DNA of 64,000 nucleotides from Cafeteria roenbergensis (lineage: Eukaryota > Sar > Bigyra > Bicosoecida > Cafeteriaceae), in the NCBI GenBank assembly GCA_008330645.1, contig VLTN01000003.1:806001-870000 (forward strand), read 5' to 3'. The number at the start of each line of letters is the position of its first letter. Position 1 is the stretch's first letter. Positions 54,093 to 64,000 of this stretch are shown piece after piece. A program made the translations under genes and the position numbers. Below the pieces are notes generated by a model. That model was not told the DNA's origin, searched no databases, and worked only from the letters and a program-made list of their open reading frames with translations.

Positions 54093-57000
54093 TCAGCGGC
54101 GCGGGGCGCGCCGAGAGCGCTTGGGTGCAGGGTCTTCGGTGGGCGCCGCGCCATCTGGGGCAGCTCCTGCCGCCGCCTCTGCCCGCCCGACTGGGACGGC
54201 CTTGTCAGCCGGCACCGGCTCGTCCTTGGCCAGCTCCGCAGCGCTCTCCTTGCCTGCCAGGCCCTCCACAGCCTCGCGAAGGCGCTTGGACCGCACGACC
54301 CCCGCCCTGTGCCCGTCGCCGTAGCCCATGAGGAAGCCTCGGATGCCTCGCTGCACGCTCCGCTGCTTCAGCTCCTGCGCGACGGGCAAGAGCACGGCCG
54401 CTGCGTGCTGCTCGCTGAACCCGAGCTTGGCCACCGCGAAGCGCGCGAGCGCGTCAAAGTCCGGCGCATCCCATACGAAGCGGCTGTCCACGTGCGAAAC
54501 GTTCGGCCGCCTGTACGCGTCGAGCACGTGACGGTTCGGGAACGTGTCGCCCACCACCCATCTGCGCCGAGCCCCCTGGTGGGTGAGGCGGAAGCGAAGG
54601 GCGGGGTCGGCCGACTCCAGCACCTCCGGGTTCTTCTTCGCCTCCTTGGCGAGCCTCGCCTCCTCGGCAGCCCCCTCCACTCCGTCGAGCCACCTGCGGA
54701 ACTCGCGCAGCCCGTCGTCGCCTGGAAACGCGCGCAGAATCTCCACTGTGTTGACGATGCCGACGCCACGCACGCCGTCCGTGTAGTCCGACCCGAGCAA
54801 GAGAGCCGCGCGCACCAGGTCGTCCCTGTCCAGCCCGACCTCCCGCTCGACGTCCTCCATGCGGTACGCCTCGACGTACTTGGCGGACTCGAAGATGTTC
54901 TTGTACACTCGCCGCGCGCCGAACAGGAAGGCGTCCGAATCGTCCGTCACCACGCCGCTAACCAGGCCCATACGCTCCAGCTCGGCACACTGCGCCTCGG
55001 CTTCCATGGGCGCAACGATGTACGGAATCCCCCAAAGATCGAGGACTTCCATCACCTCGGCCCGCATCGTCTCCGTGACCCCCTCTGCGTCCCGCTGGGC
55101 GCGCCCGGCCTGCGCCTGGAGCGCGTCTTCCTCCCTCTCGAGCTCCTCAAGAGTCTGCTCGCGCCCGAGCGGCGCGCCTGCCTTGCCCGCCCCGGCGGAG
55201 CCAGCGAGGGCCCCAGCCGCCGCAGAAAAGGCCGGGCCAGCCCGAGCGCTTCGCACAGCTGGCGTGACGAGGGCCCCTGGTCGGTCAGGGGCGGGGGCAG
55301 GGGCGGAAGTGGGCGCGGAGCCGGGGGGCGCCGGCTGGCCAGCGGCGCTGGAGGGGTCCGGGGCGGCAGCCGAGGCCGCCGCGCTCGCGGGGGGAGCGGC
55401 TGGCACGTCTGCCTTTGGGCCAGCGATCTGGTCGGCGATGCTGGGGTCGTGCCTCCTGATGATGCGCCTGACCGCAGCGCCCGCCCAGGACGTGAGGCGG
55501 GTGGCCGTGTCGGCAGCGGCGCGCAGGGCCTCAGCGGTGGCGTCGGCGGATACCTCGGCGCCGAGAGCGGGCACGGGCGAGCCTCCGGGCGACGAGGCGG
55601 GGGAGGGCGGGGCGGCGTCCTCGGGCGGAGCCGCGTGGGCGTGCGTGCTGCCGGGCTCCAGCGGCGGAGCGGCGGGCTGGCCGTCGGCTGGCCTGGGCAC
55701 AAGCGCACGCGGGGCTGGGGCCGCGGCGGGCGGAGGGGGAGTCGGCTCAGCGGATGGCCCCGCTGCTCCGGTGGCACCGGCTGGCGCAGCGTCGACGCCA
55801 GCTGGGCCGGCAGGCTTGTCCGCCGGCCTAGCTGGCGTCGACGCTGCAGGCGGGCGCGCGCCCGATGCTGTCGCTGTCGCTGGGACGGACGGGGCCGACT
55901 TCTCAGCGCTGGCGCTGGCGCTGGTTGCGAGGGCTTTCCAGCCAGAGCCTGCGGCTTCGGGCGCAGCGCCCCTTTGGGCCGCGAGCGGCGCGCCTGCCGG
56001 GGGCGAGGACGAGCGATTGGCGTCGTCCGCTGGCGAGGCGGAGGAGGACGAGGAGGCGCCCCCCAGGGCAGAGACGAACTCCGCCATGGCGTCCGGGCCA
56101 AGCCTGTGTTCGTGGGCCGCTGAGGCGGCGGAAGCGCCGGCCGCCTCGCCGCCTGCGTCGTCAGCCTCCGAGGCCGACGCGTCGTCGGACGCGTCCTCCC
56201 ACTCATCATCATCACCATCATCATCAGCAGCAGCAACGGGGCCGGCAGCTGGCGCCCGGCCTTGGCCCTGTGGAGCCAGCGTGCTGCTGAGCTGTGCGCC
56301 TGGCGCGATCTCCGCAGCGGATGCGCTCTCCACAGCTTGGCCCCGGGCCGCGCTGGCACGGCCGCCGCCGCTGATGCCGCCACCGCCAGCTTCGATTGTG
56401 ACGTCGTGAGCAGCAGCGGTCGCGCCCGCACCGGCACCCGGGCCAGCACAGCGTCCGGCTGCGCCGGCAGCGCCCCACGAGGCATCCTCAGCGCCGACGC
56501 CAACGCCCATGTCACCAAAGCCGAACACGTCGTCGTCGTCCCCCCCCGCGTCCCCATCACCACCATCCCCGCCCTCCTCGCCGTCCAGCGCAAGCACGCC
56601 GGTCAGGTCGCCCGACTCCAGCGCCTGCCTCGCCTCGGCCGCGCGCAGTGCGCTCGCCAACGCCTCGTCCTCGTCGACCTGCGCGGCGCCGTCCGCGCCC
56701 GGAGCGACCCCGCCAGCAGGGCCGTGACCCAGCCGGCGTCGCCTGGCCTGCCTGGCCGCCGCCTCCGCGGCCGCCTTGGCCTCTGCCGCGGCGGCCTCCT
56801 CTTCCCGACTGCGGCCCGCCCCGACTGCCCCGAGGAGCGCCGCCCTCCTCTGCATCCCGGACACTTCCACGTTGCTGCCGTCGGCGCGCTGGAGCAAAAA
56901 CTGCCTTCCGGCGTCCCCCGCGATCCTGCCACCTTCCGTGACGGCCGCGGCCTGCTCTGCGTTGATGCGGTCCACGGTCAGGTTCAGCTGCGCCCCCTGG

Positions 57001-58279
57001 AGGAACGACATCACCTGCACTCTTGAGAAGGCGGTGGGGTCGCCTGCGGCCGGCAGCATGGTCCTTCTTGCCCGCTGCTGCTGCTGCCTCCGAATCTCGC
57101 CAATGTACTCCTGCTGCAGCGAGGAGGGCAGAGCCCGAAGTGCGTCGGCGTCCACGCGGCCGGCCTCCGCTTCAGGAACGAACGCAGCCCCCGAGTCGGC
57201 GTCGTCTCCGGTCACCCGCGCCCACCACATCGCCCGCCGCGAGGGCCCGCTGCCGCCGCCCCTGCCCCGGCTGCTTTGGCGAGACGCGGAGCCGCCGTCG
57301 CTGTTGTCCTGGCCGGTGTCGCGGCCGTCGCCATCGCCGTCGTCGTCGCTCTCCTCGTCAAACACGGCAGCGGCAGCCGCGGCGGCAGCTGAAAGGGGCG
57401 CCGACGCGCTGCCCCCGCCGTCCGGCACGGCTGCCCGCGCCTGCGCCGCAGTTATGGACTCCTCCAGCGCAACGGCCAGCGCGCCGTCGCTGTCAGAGTC
57501 GTGCGCCTCCTGGGCCTGACCCTCCGCGCCCGACACGCTCCCGCCGCCCTGCGAGGGCGAGGCTGGCTCCTCTGCCTCTGCAGGCGACGCGCCCCCGCCA
57601 AGGGTGCCAGAGGCGGCCGCGAAGGCCGGAACGGCAGGCTCAGGCTTGGGCCGTCGCAGCGCGGCTTGACGAATGTGGTTGAGGAGGAGGCGCTGCGCCG
57701 CCCGCTCCGTTGCCTGCGCGCTGTTCTGCCGCCGCTGCCGCCGAAGCAGGACGGTCTTGCGCTTGAGCGCTGGTGTGCCGCCGTCGAACACGAAGACCGG
57801 CCGAATCCTATGAAACATGAGCTGCGAGCCATCGTATCGACGCACGCCCGGCGGCAAAGGCTCGACTCGCAACAAGGGGAAGAGCCTTGCAGGCGGCGCT
57901 GCTGGCGTGCGAGCCGGCGGCCTTTGCGCACCTTGCAGATTCGCCGTAAGGTCCCCACCACGTGGGCGTTCTTGAGCATCATCCCCTCGTCGTCCCGCAT
58001 CGCCTTGACAAACTGGGTCAGCCAAATGCTGACATCCACGGCGAGAACCTGCAAAAGGCGGAAGCAAAGCAATTGCACCAGGCGCGAACACGGGCTTTTG
58101 CGGCTTGCCGCAGGCCCAAAATCGCGCGCGGGGACGCGCACCGCAGAACATCCCACACCCACGGACACGGCATCGGCTCGTGGGGCAAGTAACGGCGAGC
58201 TCACCTCGCCGCGCAGCGTTTCAATTGCCACTCGACGGCCGCATGGCTGCAGCAGCTTCCACAAGTTGAGGACGCCCAT
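54093..58279 (-). CDS. ERCC5: XPG/RAD2 structure-specific endonuclease (ERCC5)
   Basis: Three exons, complement(54093-57821, 57932-58048, 58205-58279), give 1306 residues (human 1186). XPG makes the 3' incision in nucleotide excision repair. N-region: MGVLNLWKLLQPCGRRV, AVDVSIWLTQ with Asp30, and PVFVFDGG with Asp77, the same numbers as in human XPG. Next a spacer of nearly 900 residues, acidic and Ala/Pro-rich, includes IRRQQQQRARR and AREWEDASDD-like XPG/TFIIH-contact-type text. I-region: GIPYIVAPMEAEAQC (metal-binding Glu), VTDDSDAFLFGARRVYKNIF, LLGSDYTDGVRGVG (helix-two-turn-helix). The long spacer distinguishes XPG from FEN1 and EXO1. A Lys/Arg-rich end (KRSRRAPRR) may serve as a nuclear signal. 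Intron 1 ends TTTTGCAG; intron 2 begins GTGCGC. Confidence 0.95.
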
Positions 58280-58858
58280 GGCGCCAGGGCGGCGCGAGCC
58301 CCTGCGGCACCGCCAAGCAGGTACGTTCTACCCTCACGCCCACCCAGACGAACGCACAGCAGTGTGGCAGCGGAGAGCGCGCGCGTGGCGCTGGGCAGAG
58401 CGCTTCTGTGCCGTCAGCCAAGCGGAGCGCTAGTCGCTCTGAGAGCAGTGGGAGCGAGGCGCGGTCAAGTTTGGCAGACCCGGTTGTCCCGTTGATCGGC
58501 ATTGTGGGGCGCAGCCGGGGCCACTGGCGCGACGGTCATTTGGCTTGATGCTGGAGCAAGGGCGCTGACGCACGCCGAAGGCTGCCTGCGCAGAACAGTT
58601 GCGTTCGCCGCTCGCTTGCCGTCACAGCGCCACGCCCCACCGCCTCGGGCGCACTGCCTGTCCAAACCCTCCCGCGCGCAAGCCACAACCCAGCGCCCGG
58701 TTGCGGCAGCGTGGTCGCAAACGCACACAGACACAGCCGCGCAGCCGCGCCCGGCGGATGACGTGGTCAAGCTCCGCCCTCAGCGCCAGCTCGCGAACCC
58801 CCCGCCGCCGCAACACACGCGTCTCCACCCATACTTTCTCGGCGAGGCTGCTGCGGGC
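58280..58858. other. Gap between ATG101 3' end and XPG 5' end
   Basis: 579 bp, both flanking genes on the minus strand, so it holds the ATG101 3' UTR and the XPG promoter. No gene, repeat or RNA was recognised. Confidence 0.5.
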
Positions 58859-60150
58859 CTACATCCGAGGCAGCAGCGGGCTGGGCCCTGCGGAGAACAG
58901 CTTGCCCATCTCGCGCAGCCGGCTCCCGAGTCCCTCGGGCCTGTCGGTCGCTGCCGGGCCGTCCGGCGCCGGGTTCTGAAACTCGAGCTCGAACTTGTAG
59001 AAGAAGGGCGCCGGGGCGTCAAAATCAATGGGCGGGACGTGGGCGGTGCGCGCCGCGGCCTGGGATGCCACGGCGGCTACGATGCCGGAGAGCGCCTCGT
59101 TCGCCGCCCGCGCCTCGCTGAGCACCCGCGCGTGGCTCGCCGACGCGACGGACGGAGTCGCTGCCAGCGAGGAGCGCTCCGTGGCGTCGGACGCCTCGAG
59201 CCCGCCTCCGCCGTCAGCCCACGCCTGCTCGGCAGGGGGGCCTCGTCCGGTTCGACCCGCCTCCTCCGCCCCTTGCCGCACAGGCGGCGGCCTGCCGTCG
59301 CCCGCGGTGCCCCTCCTCGCCATGGGCGCCGTCACTGCCCCTCCGAGCCGCAGCGGGGACTCTGCCCGTCCGATGGTGTGGTCCGACTTGGCTCTGATCC
59401 CGACGCCTGCGGGCCCGGCGCTGGCGGGACCGATGGACGTCGCTGGGACGGGGCTCACGGGGGCTGCCGCTCCGGAACCGATCGCCGAGGTCTCAGCGCC
59501 GGCGCCAGCACGGCCCCGGCGGGAGCCCAACGATGGCCCGAGCGAGCTCGCGAGAGACATGGACGGCATCGTCTCCCCGGCGTTAGACAGCAGCGACACA
59601 CCCCATGTCTCCCACACACGCTTGTCCACGCCGGTCGAAATGCCAAGGAAGGACCCCCGCTTCACCTTGCGGTACAGCGCGACCTGGAAGCGCACGCGGT
59701 GCAGCTTCGGCCCGACCCTGCGCAGCTGCGAAGGGACCTGCTCCACGAAGCTGTCAACGAACGCATCCAGCGCCCCATCGGGGACTGAGCAGTACCTAAC
59801 GCCCCAGTCGTCCAGCTCTCGCACACGCGGGGTCATGGGCCCGAGCGCGCGGTGGAACAAAATCGAGTGAATTGCAACCCGGCACGCATCCTCCAGGGCT
59901 GCGGCCGGAAGCTCCTGCGCACACGCAGCACACGGGCCCGTTGGGAGCGAATGCGGATCCCGCCTTGCGAGCGCGCGCGCTCTCTTTTTGTCTCCCTCTG
60001 GGTCGGGGGCCGCTCGCAGCGAGCCGGAAACCGTGGCCGAGCGCTCGCTCTTGCTCGCCGGCGGAGAGGCGCGACCAGCGCCCCGGCGGGGCGAGGCCGG
60101 CAGACCTAGGCACTCACTATTTCGGGGAGCTTGTGGGCGACGCTCGCCAT
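58859..60150 (-). CDS. ATG101: Autophagy protein ATG101, with a large internal insert
   Basis: Two exons, complement(58859-59914, 60118-60150), give 362 residues (human 218). ATG101 is a HORMA-fold partner of ATG13 in the ULK/ATG1 kinase complex that starts autophagy. The 11-codon first exon (MASVAHKLPEI) ends in a GTGAGT donor and joins to ELPAAALEDACRVAIHSILF, matching the family N-terminus. Then LDDWGVRYCSVPDGALDAFV, VGPKLHRVRFQVALYRKVKR and VWETWGVSLL. The end FFYKFELEFQN matches the final HORMA strand. Between them sit about 170 Ala/Gly/Ser-rich residues. At the WF-finger position the sequence reads KRGSFLG, so Phe is kept and Trp is missing. Both terminal blocks fit only ATG101 among HORMA families. 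Confidence 0.85.
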
Positions 60151-60376
60151 GGCCTGCTCGGCCGGGTGTGGGGCGCGGCGCCTGTGCTCTTGTGGCAGAG
60201 CCGGCAGCGCCTACTCCGCCGCGCGGGACGAGAGCTAGTGCGACTGCACGTGGGCGCCCTTTCGTGTGTGGGAAACTGGGCCAGCGTGTGGCCTCCGTGC
60301 GCCCTTGCTTCGCGTCCTCCCGGGGTGGCTGTCTCTGTTTGGCGCCTGCTTGCCTGCCTTGCCACGCACTCCCGCC

Positions 60377-62037
60377 TCACTTGCGCGTGTTCTCCGAGAC
60401 GTAGCGGTACATTGACGAAAAGTCAAGGCCGGCGTAGCCTTCTTCGCAGATGCGGTCGTACGCCTCCAGGGATGCCTTGCCTGCGAGCGCGAGCGGCTTA
60501 ACCGACGGGAGACGATTTGCTGGTGGCTTGAGGGCGCGACTGCGACTGGCCGCGGCGCGATGCGTCGCGCCAAAACGGGCCACGCGGTGCTGTGCTGCGC
60601 GCTGGTGCAGGCGCGCGCGAACCTCACCGACAGGGATAGGGGCGCCGACCCCGGCCGCGGCGTCAGCGGCCAGCTTCAGGTCCTTCCGCATGAGAGCGGA
60701 GCCGAAGCCGCCCGTGTATCCGCGCGACGCGGGGGCGGTGTCGATCACGCCGGGGCAGGGGTTGTAAGTGTCGGAGCTCCAGCAGCGGCCGGTGGAGGTG
60801 TTCACGATGCCGGCCAGGGTCTTCGGGTCGATCCCGAGCTTGACGCTGCGAGCCGCAGCGCGCGGGCGGGCGTAACGAAGGGCACACATCGCAAACGAAT
60901 TGGCTGGTTGTTGGGGGCGGGGCGCAGCCTGCCTCGTCAGCGCCCGAGCACACCGCCGTCGCGGGGGGCAGGGCGCCGGCGCTGTGCTCGAGCCCGCATC
61001 CGCAGGCACAAGCGAGAGGCAGCGCCTGAGCGGGGCGCGGGCGGCGCGCTCTCTCACCCGAGGTTCATGGCCTCCGAGACGCCGCTCATGCTAATTCCGA
61101 GAATGAGGTTGTTGCAGATCTTGGCCACCTGGCCGGTTCCGGCCCCGCCGCAGTGCACAATGTTCTTGCCCATGCTCTGGAGCACGGTCTTGGAGGCCTC
61201 GAAGTCGCCGTCGGAGCCGCCCACCATGAAGGTGAGGGTGGCGGCCTCTGCTCCGCCAACTCCGCCCGACACCGGAGCGTCGATCACGCGCCGGCCCATG
61301 CTGGCCGCCTTGGCAGAGAGCTTCTGGGTGGCGATGGGGTCGATGGTTGAGCAGTCGATCAGGAGAGAGCCTTCCTTGCACTCGCCCAGGACCGCGTCGA
61401 AGGTGTCGATGACCGACTGGGTCGTGGGCAGCATGGTCACCAGGAAGTCGGCGTCCTTGGCCGCGGCCACGGCCGAGCCCGCGTTGGTGGCGCCCGCTGC
61501 GACCGCGCGCTCAACTGCCGCCTCGGTAGCTGCGGGGACCGGGTCAGGCGCGGACGGGGGCGGCGGAGCTGGGGCGTGAATGGGAGCCATGATGCGCGCA
61601 CCCAATGCGCTCCGTGCAACTCAGCGCCCGATGCGAGCCCAGGCGCGACTGGCTTCCTCGCGACGGCGTCGCAGGGGGCGCCTCACGGTCGTAGACGGCC
61701 ACTGCGTGGCCTGCCTTGAGCAGGTTGTTGGCCATGTGGCCGCCCATGTTGCCGAGTCCCAGGAATCCGACCTTCTGCGGGGCGCGACACCTGGAAGCGC
61801 GAGGGCGCCGACTGTGACGCCCACTGGGCTGGCCACCAGCCACCATGCGCGAGTGCCCAAGCTGGATCCACGCCGGGGAGCAGCGCCTCGGCGGCCTGCG
61901 GCGAGCGGAGGAGCTTGCGCCTGGACCCGACTGCCGCGGCGGTCACACTCCCACAGGACTGGACTCACGACCTTGCTGGCTGCCGTAGACATGGCGCGGG
62001 CATGGCGGGGCACGTACGAGGTGCAGCGAGCGAGCAT
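60377..62037 (-). CDS. HIBADH: 3-hydroxyisobutyrate dehydrogenase, mitochondrial
   Basis: Five exons, complement(60377-60480, 60628-60845, 61058-61529, 61687-61774, 61969-62037), give 316 residues. The enzyme oxidises 3-hydroxyisobutyrate to methylmalonate semialdehyde with NAD+ in valine breakdown. The first exon is an Arg-rich, acid-free presequence (MLARCTSYVPRHARAMSTAA), typical of mitochondrial import. Rossmann motif VGFLGLGNMGGHMANNL; substrate motif DAPVSGGVGGAEAATLTFMV; catalytic-Lys block AGTGQVAKICNNL; GRCWSSDTYNP and RGYTGGFGSALMRKDLKLA in the C-terminal helical domain. All donors are GTGAG and all acceptors CGCAG; phases 0, 1, 2 and 1 rebuild the family alignment. Exon 1 could alternatively end three bases earlier. 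Confidence 0.95.
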
Positions 62038-62473
62038 TGCGCTGGGACCTTGAGGGGCGGGTGGGTGTCGGAGGCTGGCGTGCAGGAGCCGGCCGGCGCC
62101 GCCCAAGGCAGTCAGGCCGAGGCCGGAGAGCCAAAGGCAGAGCCGCAAGTCGGCGGGGAAAGTCCGGCAGGCCGCACCCCCCCGCGAGCGCGGGCAGGAC
62201 CTTGCACCGCAGCGCGGGCGAATCGCTCGGCACAGCGACCCTCGACAAGTCTGGGGCTGGGGCCGAGGCTCGAGACGGAGGAGGAGCTGCGTTTGGCTCG
62301 AATTAGCCAACCAACACCCTCTGACGTGCGGTGCGCCTCCGATCTGAGCGTTCCCGGCCTGCGCTGCCCTGCAGCTGCTCAAGGCCCCCGCGAAAGTGCT
62401 CTCCGGGAGAAGCCCGGCGCCGCCCGTCGTCCCGGCGTGCGCCAGTCCCCTCGGAGCTGCGGCACAGGGCGCC
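62038..62473. promoter_or_regulatory. Divergent promoter region, HIBADH / unknown gene
   Basis: 436 bp between the HIBADH start (-) and the next start (+). It should include both promoters. The plus frame is open from 62396 but without a better ATG. No specific element was recognised. Confidence 0.4.
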
Positions 62474-63766
62474 ATGAGCGCCGATCCGAGCCGAATGGCA
62501 TCTGAGGACGTGGCCGCTTTCACCGGGACTGCTGCGGCCGACGTTGGGCCCGAGGGCGCCGCGCTGCCCGAAGACCATTCCGTTGGTCCGGTCGAGCGCT
62601 CTCCGTTGCGGTCCCGGCGGCGGGCCTCCGCTGCGGCGCTGAAGGCTGTCGTGCAGCTTCTCGTGCAGGGGCTGGTGCGCCGCGGAGCCGCCCAGGCGGA
62701 GGAGACGCTGCTCCTCGCGCTAGAGATGATCGCGTGCGACCCGCTGCTTCCAGAACTGGTGCACGCGGCGCAGGCCTCGTTGCGGGTGGAGCCGGCGGTG
62801 CTGACAGCGGCTGGCGACGCGCTCGGGCTTGACTTGCCCGTCGCCCGGCGCCGCTGCTGTGAGGCCTTTGCGCTCGCATGGGCGCGCTGCGAGCTCAAGC
62901 CCGGCGGAGCAGTACACCTGTCAGTGGTGGCCCGCTCCCTTTCGGGCAGTGCGGCGAGGGCCATGGTGCGAGTTGGGCTGCGATGCGACATCCCGGCCGG
63001 CCGCGCCCCGCGCGCGCTGGCCAGGCTTGTTACCGCAGGGCTGGCCTTTGGCGAGGAGGCCGCGCATGCCGCTGCGGTTGCGGGCATGTTCGGCCAGCAG
63101 CCCCCTCTGCAGCCGCCGTCGCTGGCCTGCCAGTCGGACCAGTTCGCTGGCACGGCCAGGGTGTCCCGCCGGGGACTCCCCCCCTCCGTAGGGATCGTGT
63201 CCGCGTACAGCATCACGAGCAGCGGGTCGGGGCAGCAGCGCAGCCGGGGCGGCAGCTTCGAGTCCCACTTCGGTGGGCTTCCCGCCATCGACGCCACGGC
63301 GGCGGCCGCAGCAGCAGCGCTTGCTGCGGCCGGGATCGACCCTCGCGTCCCACCTCTGGAGGTGATGGGGTCCGAAGCAGCCGCGGGGGTGCCGCGCTGG
63401 CCGCTGGCCTCGGGCAACGTCGAGGAAGGCAGGGCGGCGGGCGACACAGGGTGCGGCAGCGCCGGCGACGTCGGGACCACCAGCGCACCCCGGCACAGGG
63501 GCGATGCCTCCGCCTCAGCGGCGGGGTCCGCGTCCCCGGCAGATGCCACAGGCGTGTCCTTTGCCGCCGCCCCGACAGCGGGCCCGCTCGGGCGCGGCCG
63601 GCGGCTGGAGGGACACCTGCGGAAGGCATCCGACGCCTCAGTGACGTCGGCCGACGGGCCAGCCGCCCACATCGGCGGGCATGCCGATTCGGCGGGGCAA
63701 CGCAGCAACAGCAGCCCGCGCCGTGTGAGGCCGCTGCAGTCCGTGGCGGCGAACTCGCCACCCTAG
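62474..63766 (+). CDS. Uncharacterised Ala-rich protein with N-terminal helical domain
   Basis: Single exon, 430 residues, from the ATG at 62474 to TAG. Not recognised. Residues about 50-215 are predicted helical and well packed in pattern (LKAVVQLLVQGLVRRG; AEETLLLALEMIACDPLLPE; ARRRCCEAFALAWARCELKP), suggesting an all-alpha repeat fold. The remaining half is Ser/Gly/Ala-rich and disordered-looking. No signal peptide or membrane segment. Codon bias matches its neighbours, and the frame is the only one on either strand with a plausible start. It could be the first exon of a gene that continues past the window, though a stop is present. Confidence 0.5.
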   Translation: MSADPSRMASEDVAAFTGTAAADVGPEGAALPEDHSVGPVERSPLRSRRRASAAALKAVVQLLVQGLVRRGAAQAEETLLLALEMIACDPLLPELVHAAQASLRVEPAVLTAAGDALGLDLPVARRRCCEAFALAWARCELKPGGAVHLSVVARSLSGSAARAMVRVGLRCDIPAGRAPRALARLVTAGLAFGEEAAHAAAVAGMFGQQPPLQPPSLACQSDQFAGTARVSRRGLPPSVGIVSAYSITSSGSGQQRSRGGSFESHFGGLPAIDATAAAAAAALAAAGIDPRVPPLEVMGSEAAAGVPRWPLASGNVEEGRAAGDTGCGSAGDVGTTSAPRHRGDASASAAGSASPADATGVSFAAAPTAGPLGRGRRLEGHLRKASDASVTSADGPAAHIGGHADSAGQRSNSSPRRVRPLQSVAANSPP

Positions 63767-64000
63767 CATCCCTTCCGCCTTGAGAAGGCAGCAGCAAGTG
63801 GCCGCTGCAGGAGCCTTGACGGAGCGAGCGCCTCTGAGGCTGAGAGGGGGCGAGAGAGGGAGAGTGCGAGGGGGACAGGGAGCGGGGCTTGGGCGAGGGA
63901 CATGCGCCCAGTGGGGACACTCCCGGCAATTGCCGGTTCCAGTGGGGGGCAGGTCCCTTTTTTTGGGGGGGGAACCCCCAGCCTTGCAGCCGGCGCGCTT
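63767..64000. other. Right-edge non-coding stretch, purine-rich
   Basis: Follows the unknown gene's stop. A purine-rich strand run at about 63840-63900 (GAGAGGG-type) and a T8/G8/C5 block near 63957-63980 that can fold on itself. No gene was recognised before the edge. Confidence 0.5.

Noticed and set aside
1-64000. Transposable or virus-derived elements
   Set aside because: No reverse transcriptase, integrase, transposase, capsid or long terminal or inverted repeats were recognised in any frame.

Overview
The window is a very G+C-rich, compact stretch of nuclear DNA from a single-celled eukaryote. The gene content is plainly eukaryotic: the SSU processome, CCR4-NOT, TFIID, the ASAP/exon-junction complex, eIF3, the 26S proteasome, replication protein A, XPG and ATG101. 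Genes are close together, with 19 supported protein genes in 64 kb. Introns are few and short: 36 were placed, 110-331 bp long. ATG101, a CANT1-type nucleotidase, a PLBD-type hydrolase and a RABL3-like protein together rule out budding yeast. Long Ala/Ser/Gly and acidic inserts, with a strong G/C third-base bias, are typical of high-GC algae such as haptophytes, pelagophytes and other stramenopiles, or chlorophytes. No plastid-specific gene is present, so the lineage is left open.

Layout. 1-8290 (+): 3' part of a giant intronless Trp/Arg-repeat (Sfi1-like) protein with a downstream EF-hand. 8834-10047 (-): CNOT9. 10258-12006 (+): acinus-like SAP protein. 12266-13814 (-): TAF8-like histone-fold protein. 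13963-28276 (+): UTP20, expanded to about 4630 residues. 28522-30020 (+): CANT1-like apyrase. 31385-32277 (+): RABL3-like protein. 32575-36699 (-): kinesin with a C-terminal Tudor-like segment. 37217-38349 (-): eIF3k. 38854-42135 (+): RPA1, nine exons. 42495-44307 (-): FKBP/TPR protein with an unresolved frame change. 44574-46880 (-): secreted beta-helix protein. 47832-49975 (-): phospholipase-B-like hydrolase. 50171-51989 (+): proteasome ATPase RPT6. 52179-53621 (-): MJ1316/DUF504-domain protein. 54093-58279 (-): XPG/RAD2 nuclease. 58859-60150 (-): ATG101. 60377-62037 (-): 3-hydroxyisobutyrate dehydrogenase. 62474-63766 (+): unknown protein.

The genes are mostly housekeeping and do not form one pathway. 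Several are arranged head to head over 150-500 bp: CNOT9/acinus, TAF8/UTP20, eIF3k/RPA1, PLBD/RPT6 and HIBADH/unknown. These probably share promoters. Exons were joined by matching conserved protein blocks across frames. The resulting introns share a strict pattern: 35 of 36 begin GTG and all 36 end GCAG.

The observations most worth following up are the fusion of centrin-binding-type repeats with an EF-hand in one polypeptide, the near-identical 384-bp coding triplication inside that gene, the rigid splice-site consensus, three exact 20-bp repeats carrying acceptor-like sites in RPA1 intron 8, and the kinesin/Tudor-like fusion. No viral element, transposon, CRISPR array or convincing RNA gene was seen.
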